Source: Limonium bicolor (Eukaryota; Streptophyta; Magnoliopsida; Caryophyllales; Plumbaginaceae). Taken from it: a stretch of 64,000 nucleotides of DNA. The stretch's first letter is position 1; every line of letters begins with the position of its first letter. Of this stretch, positions 1-13,716 are shown piece by piece. Both the position numbers and the translations under genes were made by a program. Below the pieces are notes generated by a model that saw only the letters and a program-made list of their open reading frames with translations, made no database searches and had not been told where the DNA came from. The stretch is taken from assembly GCA_023374045.1 (NCBI GenBank), contig CM041776.1, positions 317,056,722 through 317,120,721 of the forward strand, in the 5' to 3' direction.

Positions 1-3000
1 AGGCTGGTTTATGTTCTGGGAGGATTCCAAATCCAAGGCTGGTGTCAGGCGGTTCCGGTTCCGATTCTAGGCCTGGTTCGGTCCCGAACCCAAAGCTATA
101 TTTGTATTCGCTTCTTTTGGCCACCATTCGGTTCCGAACCAATTCCAGACTGGTTTCGACCGGTTCCGGTTTGTTCCACCGGTTCCAGTCTATTCAGACC
201 CGTTGGCCAACCATTACTGTCATCCCAGGCCTATTTTTATTTTTCATTTCCTTACAAACTCTAACTTTATCACATGATCTCTTCTCTCTCCTAGGCAGCC
301 GACTTCTACTTTCTTCTTCCTCTCATTTTTCTTCTATTTTACTCCATAGAAGGCCAAAAAATGTGAATGATTGCTCCTCTTTCATTCTCACTTTCTCCTT
401 GAAATCTGCTCATTTTCTTAGCTAATCTTCACAACAAAATAAAAGACACAAACTCATCTTTTTCCTATTGTTGGTGTAGATTTTGGAGCCTCTCGAGTGC
501 CAAAAATGTGGAGGAAAACTGTGGGAAGTTTGGATAGGTTCAACCAAAGTTAAGCTAAAAATGGCTTAAATTCTTAATTCCTTCCTTGGCCAATATTGGG
601 AGTTCAAAAGACCCTACCTTTTATTCTTCATCCTCCCTTCATGTCCGAGAGTAGAGCTCAACTAGGCTTTGATTGGCCAGCCGAAATCAAGGAAGAACAA
701 GGGTAAAAAGCAAGGAAAACAACTCTAACCAAGAGTAAAATCTTAGATCTAAGGTTTTTAGAGCTTAAAACCTCCATCTAAACTCTAGATCTACAAAGAT
801 CTAACTTTCCTTCATTTAATATAGGGCGAATTGGAGCAAGAGAAATCGACTCTTGGGACTACAAGGTTAATGTTTAACCTTGGTGCTTGTTTTGAATTTC
901 TGTGATGTTTATTATTATGTAAAAATTATGGCTGGAAATCAAAGGGAGTAAAAAAGGTTAAACCACTTCAAAAATGAACTTAGATCAACAATATGATGTT
1001 TGGGTTTTGTTCTAGTGATTTTGGTTTGAAAATTGAAGTAAGTAATTTTGTGGTCTCAAAAATTAAGGTTATTATGGTTTTGTTTGCTTGAAAAATTCGG
1101 GTTAAGAGGATAAATTGGAAGTGCGAAATAAATAAAAATATGGTGAAATAGTAATTCTGAAAATTGGATATTTTTTGGGGATGATGGGAGTTAAATTGAA
1201 TTTAGAGTTAGTGTGGGTATTATCCATAATATGGAGTTATAATTGAAGTTGGTAAAACTGGAATAGGAAGAAAATTAATGTTAGAGTGGTACATATAATT
1301 ATGGCTCAAAATTAATATTAATTTGTGTGATAAATTCAAAATTTAGAGTTTTTGATATATTTGGTGGGTTAAATTGAAATTTAGAGAAGTTTTGGGTTAG
1401 TTGTAATTTTGGAATTTTTTGGGGTCAAGATTGGATTTGGTAAATAAACAAAAGAGAAACTAGGGGTTTGACCAAATTTTTGGACTTTGGAGTTTATAAT
1501 GGAAGAAAGAGAGGGAAATTTGAAATTTGAGGAAAATTAGGGGGCAAATTCGAAAACTAAATTTGGTCTCATTGAATTGAGAAATTTCAAAATTATGGCT
1601 TGAATAGAGTTGGTGATAAATTAGAAGTAAAGATTATATGGATTGGAGGGAAAAATTGAAAATGGAGGTAATTTGGAATTTTGGAAAGTAAAGGGGTTAG
1701 AATGCGACTATGGAACATTTGGAATTAAGTGGTGAAATTTTAAACAAATGAGAAGGAAATTTGAAGGATTGAAATTTGAAATTTGGAATGATGTTTGGAG
1801 TTGAGATGGAATCAGTTTTTGGGCCAATGTGCAAATTTAAAAAGATTATGCGAAGAAAGGTCATTAGTGTGAATGTGGGTTAATAAGGAAAACCAAAGGT
1901 TATGAGAATTTATGAAAGGTTAAGTGTGGATTGACTAATTAAAGGTTGAAGGTTAAGAAGGATTAAGAATGAAGAAATTCTAGTTGGACTTGGAGGATGG
2001 AGATTAATTAAGGGTTTGACCGAAATTGAAGGGTGTTGACCACGTTTAACTTTGACTATGTTGACCAAATTGGCGTATTGGCCGCTTAACCACATGGTCA
2101 AGTTGACCAAATTTAATACCAACAAAAATGTGTCACAGGCTTAAGGCCATAAAACAAACTAGGCTAAGTAAGACCATCTCAAATTATTAGAGATCAAATT
2201 TTGGGTTGGAATTATAAAGAAGATGTTAGCTTGGGAATTAACCCTGAGACTCAAGTTATAAGCCAATTGGAATCTTATTCAATCAAAAAATATTAGCCTT
2301 TGTTTGTATAACTAAGTCCATGAAACTTCTATCAATTATAATTGATGGATAAGTTATAGAGCCATAGGGGATATACCCCAAGATTAAAAGCAAGGGTAAG
2401 CAAGAGATGTCTTACTAGTGATACCTAAGTGATTAAGGAAGAATGCTAGAGGATGAATCAAGATTCATTAATAAATAGGCTAACGGTTAGGCCTAATTCA
2501 CATGAATTAACATGTGACAGAGATAAGTCTACAAGATATGATTAAATAATATAAGAGTAGGCTACTCTATAAAAGAACCCAAAATATAGTAGTAGGTAAT
2601 CCCTAAAGTTAATTGGTGGGATAAATAATTAAGAAGAGAATAATGAATATTAAATTAAGGGTGTTGGTATTAATGTTGGAATATGTTTTCTAGATTTAGA
2701 ATTTGAGAGATCGAGCTCGAGATAGGACTTCTCCCAGTGCTTCTGTGAAATGTATGTTTACTGTGTGATCCGAGTGCCCCCGAGGATTTCCTTGAGCTCG
2801 AGTGTGTAAAAATGTGTGATTAGAAGATATACTTTTTTACAGGTATTCAGTTTTTATGGAATGTTGGATGTGATGATTTGGAACTATTGTGTAGATTAAC
2901 TTGATTAAGATTGCCAATTGGATGAGAAAACATCACACAAGTTCTATAAATTATAAGTAGAGACCATGAAATATACGATCAAAAAGAACAATGATAAATG

Positions 3001-3647
3001 AATATGTTATTCATATGGTATAAATATCCAAGGATGTTCCTTGGGAAATGCAGTAGAGAACTACCAAAATATGTTGAACAAAATTGGGATATGATATCCA
3101 ATATATAAACAAATTCCTAAGAATGTTTCTTAGGCAAACAAGTTGTTAGGCCTTAAGTGAGGTAAATAAATACCAGAGATGGTCTCCAAATATATATATA
3201 AGTTCCCTGAGAATGTTTCTTAGGTAGAAAGGAGAAAGACCCCAAGTGAGGCAACAAATATCAAATATGATATCTATTATGTAAGAGTCTAAGAATGTTT
3301 CTTAGACATTGAGATCGAGATATCAATCATATGGTGAGGTGGTTATTGGTTATGGTTGGAAAATCCAAGATGTTCTTGGTTACGCATTGTGTTCACAAAT
3401 AGGACTACCGAGATCGGTTCCACCCAATTATTGGAAAGCCAATGAGTTGATTTTTTGTCGGTTCACCCCGTCTAGTGTTTGGCCACTACCAATAGGTTAC
3501 CCGCCTTATAATAGGGGAAGACATGTCATCTTCTAACATAGTGCACATCAAGGTTATGGGAGGAGAGCATATGAGAATCAAGTCATTATCATATTATAAA
3601 CAAGGCTAAGATATATTAAATAATATCAAGCAAGCCTTACAACTCTC
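1..3647 (+). mobile_element. LTR0, left part: old LTR truncated by the window edge
   Basis: No gene is seen here. I read this as most of a long, old LTR, because its continuation (7595-8376, then 30094-30100) ends in GAGGTGTTACA, like the closing GGGGTGTTACA of the two LTR families inserted in it. Around 2778-2820 it has a stretch ending in TGTGTGATTAG that resembles the LARD LTR near 12190-12240. A pyrimidine-rich block (about 270-420) matches the layout of the other two LTRs. Positions 40-200 hold imperfect GGTTCCG-type repeats. The LTR start is not seen and probably lies left of the window. Short open frames at 42-425 and 1910-2125 look accidental. Confidence 0.5.
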
Positions 3648-6600
3648 TGAAATACCCCGTAATTAAAACAGTGATTAATTAGGCTAAATATATTTTTAAA
3701 AAGCTTAATTACACTTAACTAATATGAGGGAACAATCCCGAAGAAAACGGACCCTTAAAATGGGTTAAAAGCACAAACGAACCTTAAAGCGCGTTTTTCG
3801 AGGAAACCGGGAAAACGCGACTTTAAGCGGGTCAAATAGACTCGTAACAATTTTGGTCAACTAAATAGTCACTAATAAATATTAGTGGCGCTTTAGAACC
3901 AATAAAATTAATTAAACGAGAAAATTCCGGAAAACGGGTACCAGATAGTAAGAACCGTAACAACCGGGAAGTTGTGGGGTGAGAACGCAAATAAAGAAAC
4001 TTAGTGTGTTCACTTTTGTAAATAAAAGTTAAAAATCTGTAGGATGGGTGTGTGTGGGCCGATTTAATAAGCCCCTCTCCCTCTCTTTATTGTTCCTAAT
4101 TCACTAGAGGACAAAAGAAATAAGTAAAAAGCCAATAAAACTCTCTCTCCTCTACCCATCCCTCTCTCTCACGTGTCCCCCTCCATCTCTATTCTCTCCT
4201 TCTTCCTCAAGCGATGTCAATGGTGATTTGAAGGGAACTCTACAGCCCTCTCCTTCTCTCCTCTCTTTGAGCACTCAAACCTTCTCCAAATCCAATAAAA
4301 ATTATACCATTGCAACCCCCTTGCAAAGGAGAATATTTTCATCCTTTCAAAAATCGAAAACAACCACTTTCATTTCGGTGGGTATTCTCCATTTGAAGAT
4401 TCGAGTCCACCATTAGAAGCACCTTCACCTCCTTATCATCTTGAGGTAAAAAGAAATTCAAAAATCCATTAGTTCTAGCCCTTGTTTGCATTATAAGAAA
4501 TTTCAGTTTTTGAACTCTTGGTTCCTTGTTGCTTCAGCCGATTTTGGCTCCTCCTTGGGCTAGGAATATTGTTCTCTTGCTAGTCAAGAACTTCATCCAT
4601 TCATTGGAAGGTAATACCCTTGTCTAAACCCTAAAACATTTAAATTCTAGGGTTAGAGTGAAAATGAATGTTAAATGGTATTGTGTATTGTTATGGGTTG
4701 TAGCACTTGGTGTGTGTGAACCTCATTGGGACCGAGAACAAAGGAGAAGAAAGGAAGAGAAGGAAAGAAAAGGAAAGAAAACTAGAAACACAAGGTAATC
4801 TCCCTTACCTTGAGCTAGTTTTATGTGTAGTAATGTAACAGTTTTTGATTGGTAAAATGGGTAATGTATTGAGTAATGAGTAGTAAGTATATTGTAGTAT
4901 AATGAGTAATGGTATTGAAACAGTTGGAAGTTTTTAAATGAAGTTTAAAAGCTTGGGAAAACAACGGGTAGTAGTGTATATGTGCAGGAATTTTTAATGT
5001 ATGTAGTGGAGCTGAATTGTGTGTATAAGTGTATTGGTTAAACAGGTATGTGAATGAGCAAAAGTGTGAGCTGAAATATCATGTGGGCAAAGCTAAAATA
5101 TATAGGGAGACTATGTCAAATTTTGGGTAGGAATGAGAAGACTTAAGTTGTTCAAGAAGAGGAAGTATTTGGAGAGTTTAAGAAGAGTGTTTTGTAGCTT
5201 GAAACAGATTTGGAAATGAGTTTGTAAATGGGATGAAACTAGAGTGTAAGGTAATGTATTTTGGATGCTAGGAATAGCATTAGTTGAGGGAGTATTGGAG
5301 GATAGGAGTTGAGGGAAAAATCTGTGGCATAATGTGGGAACCCAAAATCTGTAGCATTAGTGTGAAGAAAACCAATGTAAGTGTTAGATTGAGATGATGA
5401 AAATTGGTGTAAGTTGTGTAGGAATTGAGTAGTAAGTTTGGGAGATGAATTAAGGTGATTTAGAGCATCAAAATGAGTGGTAACATGTTGGGAATGAGTA
5501 GGAAAGGATTGGGTGTGAATTGAGTAGAGTTTGAAGTTCAAAATAAGTAATTAAAATGGGTACTGGGCTGGACCGACCCTAGGACCGATCCTAGCAGGGT
5601 CGGTCGACCCGAAAATCTGCAAACTCGGAAGTTTCTGCATCCGACCGACCCAGGGGACCGACTTTGGTCGGTCGAGTAGAAATTTGTAGTCGGAAATGCT
5701 TCTGCATCCGACCGACCCAGGGGACCGACTCTGCCTGGGTCGGTTGAGTGGGAATTTGTAGTGGGATTTCTTCTGTAACCGACCGACCCCATGGACCAAC
5801 CCTGGCTGGGTCGGCCGGACTGGAATTTTCAGTAATCGAAGTCTCTGCAGCCGATTGACCCATGGGTCCGACCCAGGGTGGGTCGGTCGAGTCAAATAAA
5901 AAAAAGTTTTATTATATGATTATAGTAATCATGTATATACATATATGCCTATACACATATAAGCATATGTAGGTAGTAATACACCATTAATGAAGTAGTA
6001 ATGTAGTAATGTAAGAAAGTAAGTAAATGAGTAAGGAAACAAGTCTAAGAAGTAGTAAAGAAAAGAATGGTTTTATAATCAAGTAAGAAAGTAATGAAGT
6101 AGTAAGTAAATATTAAAAGTATCAATGAAGGAGTAAGTTAGATCAATAATAGGTCATTGATCATACTACTTCATGTATGTATAGGAATCAAATAGTTGAT
6201 CCTCGAAGGAACCCGGTAGTACGTATATGACGGTGAACGGTATGATTTCTTCATGCCCTGTATCCTAACTTGGTTACCCCGATTTGTGTGCTTATGTGAT
6301 CACCAATAAGATAAATGCACGATCGGACTTTTATTGCACTTAACTGTGTTTGAACTATTTTGTTCTTGTTGTATCTTCTTGAACATTTAGTTTGTATAAT
6401 TCATGAAATGAATGAATGAGAATGAAGTATATGTGTAAGTACGAGTACTTGTGTATTGTATTGATGTATGGAAATGAAGTACTGACTTCTACTAATTCCT
6501 AACATTCTAACTCCTAACTTGAGTAATGAGTAAATGGAATGAGTAGAAGTCCGATATAGTTTCGGCCATGCGTGAGGATAAGGAAACACAAGAGGTTGGA

Positions 6601-7589
6601 TCCGAATCCTGGCTATAATCTTTTCCATGGACCAATTCCCTTGAATGGGTAGCATCCTGGATTAGTGGGCCACCTTAAAGCCCGGTGGTGGGATGTAGTA
6701 ATCCCTGCCCGGAGGTCATACCGACTTAACTGGAAGTAAAGTATGTAAGATGTAAGTATTGTATTTGTATTGGTCTTGACTATTGTAAGTCATTGACCCG
6801 GTAAAAGAGTATTGAACACCCGATTAACCCGGGTGTGTAATGAGGCTAACAAGACCTTCGTATGTATTGGAGAATTGTATCTTCGTAATGCGGTGAGTAT
6901 TCGGTAAGTATGAATGGTTGACTTGAATTGTCTTCCTTGTATGTATGTATGCCTTGTGTATGGAATGTATTGTATTGAATTGTATTGTATAAAGCATGTA
7001 TGTATGTATGAATGAAACGAACCGCATGTACTCGACCAATTAGTTGGCGTACCCTCGCTAGCACGCGGGGTATGCAGTTATCATATGCAGCGTAAGCTGA
7101 CCCCCTAGGGGAATGTTTTTACTCCACAGGTACCCGCAAGGCGTGACGATAGGGTAAGGACGTGATGTGATTCTTTTTGGGATGTAGCAGTAGGACTAGA
7201 ATAGTGTACCGAGTTGTACACGACTAGGCCATTTTGAGTAGCCGGTGTACCATGTGGTACACCTTTTTGGATATTGAAATCTTGATTGGATAGTAAGGAG
7301 AGGAAGTATAAACTCTTCATTTTTGGGAAGTAGTCATGGAATGTAATTCATATATTCAGTATACTCGGTAATCAAATGTAAGTAAGTATCTGGTATTGTA
7401 AGGTAAGTAGTATGTATTTGGTTTATTCTAATCATCAGACCGACACGGTAAGTAGTAGTAGCCTTGTTAACCATTGGATGGTTAACGGCGTTGTATCACC
7501 CGCCGGGAGTAAGTAAGTATTCCGCTGCGAGTAAGGTAAGTATGGGAGTGATAGAGGATAATGGAAGGATTAGCGGTTGGGGTGTTACA
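3648..7589 (+). mobile_element. Solo LTR, 3942 bp, with 5-bp target duplication
   Basis: The unit opens TGAAATACCCCG and closes GGGGTGTTACA. It is flanked on both sides by CTCTC (3643-3647 and 7590-7594). There is no primer-binding site, internal domain or second copy, so this is a solo LTR left by recombination between the two LTRs of a full element. It is inserted in LTR0. The segment around 7033 (CTCGACCAATTAG) and the shared GGTGAACGGTATG near 6231 relate it to the LARD LTR family. Its many short open frames are not credible genes. Confidence 0.88.
5560..5890. repeat. CGACCGACCC minisatellite inside the solo LTR
   Basis: About four to five imperfect units of roughly 60-85 bp are built around CCGACCGACCCAGGGGACCG and its complement GGGTCGGTCGA. 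They are much more GC-rich than the surrounding LTR. Because direct and inverted copies alternate, the RNA could fold into several hairpins. The overlapping minus-strand open frames here (5538-5895) are products of the repeat and not genes. Confidence 0.75.
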
Positions 7590-7594
7590 CTCTC

Positions 7595-8376
7595 TATGGA
7601 TGGAAAAGAACAATTAAATGGTTGACAACTTATAAAGTTGAAGTTGACTATGCAATATTAATTGTGGAAACTCATAAAGACCCAACTGGTTGAATATGTA
7701 TGGTTGTGGGAATGTTTCCCCTCTTGAGCTTGTGAATGTGAATGACTATCCCTGGTGATGATGTGTTGACTATGAGGATTGTTGATGGTTTCGGACTTGG
7801 TTATGTTATGTTGATTGAACTGTTGGAATTGACTTGTGAATTTTGGTTTATGATGAAATGATTGCTATATATTATGTTATTGGAAATCAAAATATTGTAA
7901 ATTGGGAATGCATGTTAATTTCGACCAAATAGCCTAAGGTTGATCTGAGGATGTATGACGTTTGTATGCTGGCATACTCAGCAGTTGGACTGATCCCTCT
8001 AACAACCATTTTTATAGGGATTTGAAGGTAGACCCACAGTCAGAGTGCGGGAAGTGGGTAGATTTTGAGACAGTTTGGCATTTTGGTTTTGGTATAAAAT
8101 TGGATCATAGATGTGAATGAAATTGTAAATGTTGGAGATATGTATACCGCTCACAGGTTTTTGGCAAAGGTTGTGTATAGGGAATTATGATGTAAACACT
8201 ATCTTTGTCATTCACACCATTACAGGTGTACTTTGTGCCTTGTTGCGCACATGGTGCATAACGGTGGTAACACCCATTTTGATTGGTTAATTTGGATGTA
8301 AATTCCGCTGCTAATTAATGTTGACTGGTCTGGTTACTGAGATGGTATGAGTTAAGATAGGTGATTTTGTTAGAGG
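7595..8376 (+). mobile_element. LTR0, middle part
   Basis: This continues LTR0 after the solo LTR. It includes GGCATACTCAGCAG at about 7970 followed by AACAACCATTTTTATAGG, which closely matches the LARD LTR at about 13308-13354. That shows LTR0 belongs to the same broad LTR lineage. It stops at AGAGG (8372-8376), the target duplication of the LARD-like element, and its last seven bases reappear at 30094-30100. Confidence 0.6.
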
Positions 8377-11300
8377 TGAAATACCCCTAACCTTAAAAAC
8401 TTAATTAAATGATCTACTAATGATCTAAGATGGATTAAACATCTAATCACATTGACTAAGGCCTAAACGTGCCTTAAAAGTCAACTGAGAACAACAGTGG
8501 TCAACACAAAGCAAGACTTTGCACCCTTTGACTGTTTAGGGTAAATAAATACCCAAATGAACTACTTAGGACCTAAAATTTGTCCTAAGCTTATTAACAC
8601 ATTACTAAACATATTACAATTGTTGGACAACACTCCAACACAAAGAACAAGCATTTTCATGCTTCAAGGTCAAGTAGGGCAAAAATATGCTCTAAGGGAC
8701 CCTAAAGGTCTAATGACCTCTAAATGATATAAAATTGGATACCATGATCAAATATCATGTAAGGAACACAAAAAACAATTCTCAAAGAAAACAGAGCTCA
8801 GAAACACCCTGCGACTCAAAATGTGCACTAAAATTCCTTAAAGCACGTTTTTGTGTAATTGCCTTCTAAATTGGCTTTTAAATGGGCTTAAAGGTTATAA
8901 TTACCTATAAATATGCTAATATATCATATTATAACATATTAGGAATTTAATTCCAGAAATTTACAAATTTTTACAAATTTAATATTAAAATATTAATAAA
9001 ACCCTAAAGGGGGGCCCGTTTGAGTCAACGTTGACCAAGAATGGTCAAGAGGTCAAAGTTGACCCCTTGGATTCCATAGAGTCGGCAGCCACAAGGCAGG
9101 GGGAGCCTGATTGAACTGAATTATTGACAAAAGGAGACTTAGTGGAGTGTTACTTTTCCATTTAATAAGAAATTAATACTTTAACTTACCTTTTCCTTAT
9201 TTTCTTCATTATCCCTCCCTTATCTCTTGTCTCCAACGACTCCTTGCTCCTTCCTTCTGTCCCAGCCGAGCTCACATGCTCCCAATCTCACCATTGTTGA
9301 GCTTTGAAGCTATCTAGCAAGGAAACCAACCTAATTCACCTAAGGTAATGGTTTAAGGCATAAAATAGCTCATTTTCTTCCTTTCTTCAAGGGCTATCTT
9401 ATGAGCTAACTTCTATACTCTTCCCATGGCTCAATCTCAGTGTGTGGATGTTAGAGTAAGAGTTCAAATTCGTTGGTAAGGGTTCTTGGAGCTAAGAACA
9501 CAAAAATCATCCTTTAAGGTAAAAATGTGCTTTAAGCACATATCTTTTGATTCCCTTCAAATTCGGCTGTGAAACTTTGTTTCTAAGCTTATAATCTTCA
9601 TCTTAACATACTTATTCAGTTGGTACATCAAGAGCTTCGAAGTATAACCAGATCCAAGCCTAAAACACCATTTTAGGCATTTTAAACAAGGTAAAGATTA
9701 GCCATCTTCTAATCTGAGTTATACCAGTTTAAAGCTTGGTTTAGTAGCTCTTTTAACACTCTTTGACTACTGTAAAAACAGGCCGTGACCAACCTTATTT
9801 ACCTTGGCATTTTGAGGTAAATTTTACCTTGAAAATTGACATAAAACACTTCTTATGGTTAGATCTTGCTTGGAGACTAATCATGCCTTAATTGCTGTTT
9901 GAAAACATGTAAATAATACTGTGGAAATTTTATCCTAAGCTGGGCGTGGCCAAACAAGGCTTAAACTAGGCAAAAACAAGGTATAAATCACTTAAACCTT
10001 CACTTGGTATATTAATATGTGTTTATACATATGTATATATATTGTGCCGTGAGTGAATGGTAATTAAGGTCTTATTTTGACCTTAGGTGGTTAAGGAATG
10101 GTTTAATAAATTTATATAACTAATTAATAAGCAAATTGTCAAATTTAAGACATTATGTGGAAAATTGGTAAATAAAGAAAATATATGGTAAGGGCCGAGA
10201 GTTTATAGTACTTTTGGGCATTTATGTGTAATTTATTTTATAAGCCAATGTTTGTAATAAGGCCATGTACTTTAGGCCATTTTATTTATGCATTTATAAG
10301 CTTTTAATTAAGTTTAGGTGCTAAATATGCATTACCGCATATTATTGGGGTTATAGTGTAAATAAATTAAATTTGGGGGCTATATATTAATAAAGCCGAA
10401 AATTAGAGGTTTAAATGACTTTATATAAAAATTATAAGATTATATAAAGTTTTGGGGTTAAATGGTAATTTCTGAAAAGATATGGGTATAAACTGTAATA
10501 ATGTAATATATGGGGATTAATGGTCAAGGAAGTATTAAGGTGGTCAACCTTGACCATATGGTAGGTTTTGACCAAATTAAATAAGCTAGATAACTTATTT
10601 AAGGTTTTATAATAAGTTATGTACTTAATTGTAACAACTTTATAACATATGTGGTATATATGTTATTACCGAAAATAAGGGTGTATAATGGTATTATAAA
10701 CACCCATGGGCTATTAGGAATTTTTAGGAATTTATTGGGTTGATTTTTTTGGAATTAAAATAAACTATATATGTATAATATATAGTTATTATGTCATTAT
10801 GACACTTTGGAGAAATATATGTGGTGGTATAGTAAATACCGAAAGTATATGGGTTAATAAGGTAATTATAACCCTTTGGTAAAATTTGGTGATTTTTAGA
10901 ATTATATAAGGGTATTTATTGAGATATATGTATAATATAGTTTTAATGAATTATTAAACTATATGTTATAAATTGGGCCAAATGGCAATTATAGAACATA
11001 TATGGGCCTGTTCGGAATTTTACAAAATATAACCATAGGTTATACCTTTTTATAAGTTAGAAATGTTATATTAAATGGTATATATAACATGGTATAAATA
11101 ATGGGGTGATTTTGTAAATAAAGGAAACTATGGTTTATAGAAAAGAATAAGGTTTAATATATGTGCCTATGCGGCAATATATAATAGTTTTGTATAAAAA
11201 CTATAGGTTATGAATTAAAGGAATAAAAATATCATAATATATGATATTAGTATATGGTATAACATTACATAATGTCATGTGGTCAAAATAGAATTTAAAT

Positions 11301-13700
11301 AAATTCAAGGGCTGTACCGAAATATTAATAAGAGTTGGAAAATGGATTTTAGACTATGGTCTACTATGTTATAAATTTATAACAATTATATGGTATAAAG
11401 GTGGTTTTAATGGAATTAAAATAAGTAAGGATATTCACATTAAGTAATGTGACAAACTATAAATAAATAGGATTTATAAACTAAGGTATTTGTTGATTAA
11501 ACCTTGGGAGTTGTAAAGATACAACATAAAATGTTACATAATATTAGGATAGTAATCTTAATGTAAGTTGTATAATATAGTACAACTAAAGGGGAATAAT
11601 CATCTAATAAAAGATGACAAAAATGTAACATATAATATAAGAGTTTATAACTCATGGAACTTACCTATGTGGTAAATATATACGTACACAAGAAAAATGT
11701 ATATGAGGATGTATATAGTTCAAAGTATTTTTACAGATGAATTATACTACATTAAATGGGGAAAAACTAACCTTAGAAAAATAAATACTAAGGTAAAATG
11801 TATGATATATGATTAAGGATTATACATGCGAATATAGAAACAAACTATATAATATACAAGGGTATATTAAGTTACATGCGATAATAAACGTTTAAAGTTA
11901 AGTATATTAATATACTCGACGTAATCACGCATGAAATATGACGTTTCTCCAAATTCCGAGTTAAGCCGAAAACCCGACAAACGTTGACAGTTAATAACGG
12001 GGGATTAACCGGGAGGTAGTAGCGACGGTACAGGGTACCGTAGAGTTAAGTTGTTATATGGGATTCTAATCAGTAGCGTTATGTATTGTTAGACTGCTAG
12101 AGACGACACGAGGAGCATCGGATCTAGCTGAATCATACTCCACCGTAATACTTTCAGGGTGAACGGTATGTTATTTATGTGGCTTGATTGTCTCTGAGGA
12201 TTTCCTCAGTTCAGACATTGTGTGAAAATCTGTGATAAGATTGAATGTCTGCTTGTGTGAATTAATATGCTTGAGTTGCGTATTAATGCTGCTTTATTAT
12301 TACTGTTGTACGATAACAGTACCGTTCGTATATATGAACATATTATAAAACGAACTAGCGGCAATGATGCTATCTTATATACGTAAGTAAAACGTTGTAG
12401 CATTAGGATAATAAGATATATAAAATATCTGAGACTTATATACGGAGCATTGGCCTCTTTAACGCCGCTCTCGTATCTAGCACTGGATCCCGAGTCGACA
12501 TACTCAGGATTGGACTACGACCTTAGTCTGCTGTGTTAGAAAAAAAGGTAAAACGATGCGATGGTATAGATAAGTTTATCAAGAGGACGTGGCTCTTGCT
12601 GTGAACTGTGATCCATTAACGATACTAGGATACCGTGTGGTAACCGTAAGTATCTGGATAATTTCCAACGAACTACAGATTGTTCGTAGGACGGAGACTC
12701 TACCGCTGGAGTGGCTATTGTCGTGGGTGACCCGCCATAAGAGATGGGTAACTTAGAGACACGTCGTTCTAACGAGACGTTGTCTTTAGGCATGACTGAA
12801 CAAATACGGAAGACTATATTAGCTCATACATTAGGCGAACATTAGCTTGGCTTGTACGCCAAAGATGGGAAAGTATACTGTTTTATATTCTCGTTGTTTC
12901 GCCTTGTTGCTCAGTGGTTATGCTTTGTAATTATATGTGGTATGTTGGTGGATTGTTTGAACGAGCCATTGTGCTCATATTGTGTGTGGTGAACTGGTTG
13001 ATTCGAGTCGCTGTACTCATGTGTAGGCTATGGTGGGTTGTTTGGTCGAGTGAGTCGCCGAACTCAATTATGAACTATTAAGTGTTTGTTGGAATGGAGT
13101 CTCTGTACTCATATAAGCGTTGTAACGCTTTCAGTGGTTTATTACGATGCGATGTGTGAAGCCGGGGGCTTGTTTGTTATTTGAGTTTACTGCAATATAT
13201 ATATTGTTGCTTTACAGTTTTATATTAAACTACTTGCATGAAAATGAATTGCATGCTCTCGACCAATTAACTGAGGGTCTGAGGGGACATGACGGTCATG
13301 TAGTAGCATACTCAGCAGGGGCTGATTCCATACCACAAACAACCATTTTTGCAGGTATGCAGCTTCCGGTGTCGGCAAAGAGAGGGACGCGCTGGGTAGT
13401 TTAATTACAGTTGTTTAAAATATGCACTGTTGCATTTTATACGACTTAGAAACGTGTATAGGATTGGGATACTTAGAATGCTCACTGTGAATGTATTTTA
13501 TATTGGTTTGGGAAGGATAGATCTATCTCTTGTTGTCACTGTGGGAAATTGTTTCGTATTTAAGAATATATCAGGAGGCACGTTATTACTCGTATGGGCG
13601 AGTAAGAACGGTGACACCAGTAGTTCAATTGTTGAGATTACCGCTGCGATTATATTGTTAAGTAAGATGATTAGGAGCCGATTGGAGTAGGGGTGTTACA
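8377..13700 (+). mobile_element. LARD-like element, 5' LTR (LTR1), 5324 bp
   Basis: It starts TGAAATACCCC and ends GGGGTGTTACA, so the ends form a short TG...CA inverted repeat. It is preceded by AGAGG (8372-8376) and followed within four bases by a Met-tRNA primer-binding site. The first kilobase holds a pyrimidine-rich block (about 9180-9290) and then several GGTAA steps. The middle is very AT-rich. The last 1.3 kb is GC-richer and holds the motif CAACCATTTTTGCAGGTA near 13340. Near-identical copies lie at 19262-23279 and 24779-30088, which implies recent insertion. Repeated small open frames such as 13147-13404 occur in two copies and are probably not translated. Confidence 0.88.
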
Positions 13701-13704
13701 AAAG

Positions 13705-13716
13705 TGGTATCAGAGC
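13705..13716 (+). other. Primer-binding site (initiator Met tRNA type)
   Basis: TGGTATCAGAGC, four bases after the LTR end at 13700, is the sequence complementary to the 3' end of plant initiator Met tRNA that many LTR retrotransposons use to prime reverse transcription. The last six bases also form one arm of a perfect 8-bp hairpin (13711-13730). Confidence 0.9.

Noticed and set aside
5538..5895. Overlapping minus-strand frames rich in GRVGPLGRS
   Set aside because: All three frames are open because of the GC-rich 60-85-bp minisatellite. This is not a coding signature.
13147..13404. 85-codon open frame present identically at 13147 and 29536, as a possible LTR-encoded protein
   Set aside because: Both lie in copies of the same LTR, so identity follows from recent insertion and not from selection. 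The peptide has no recognisable domain.
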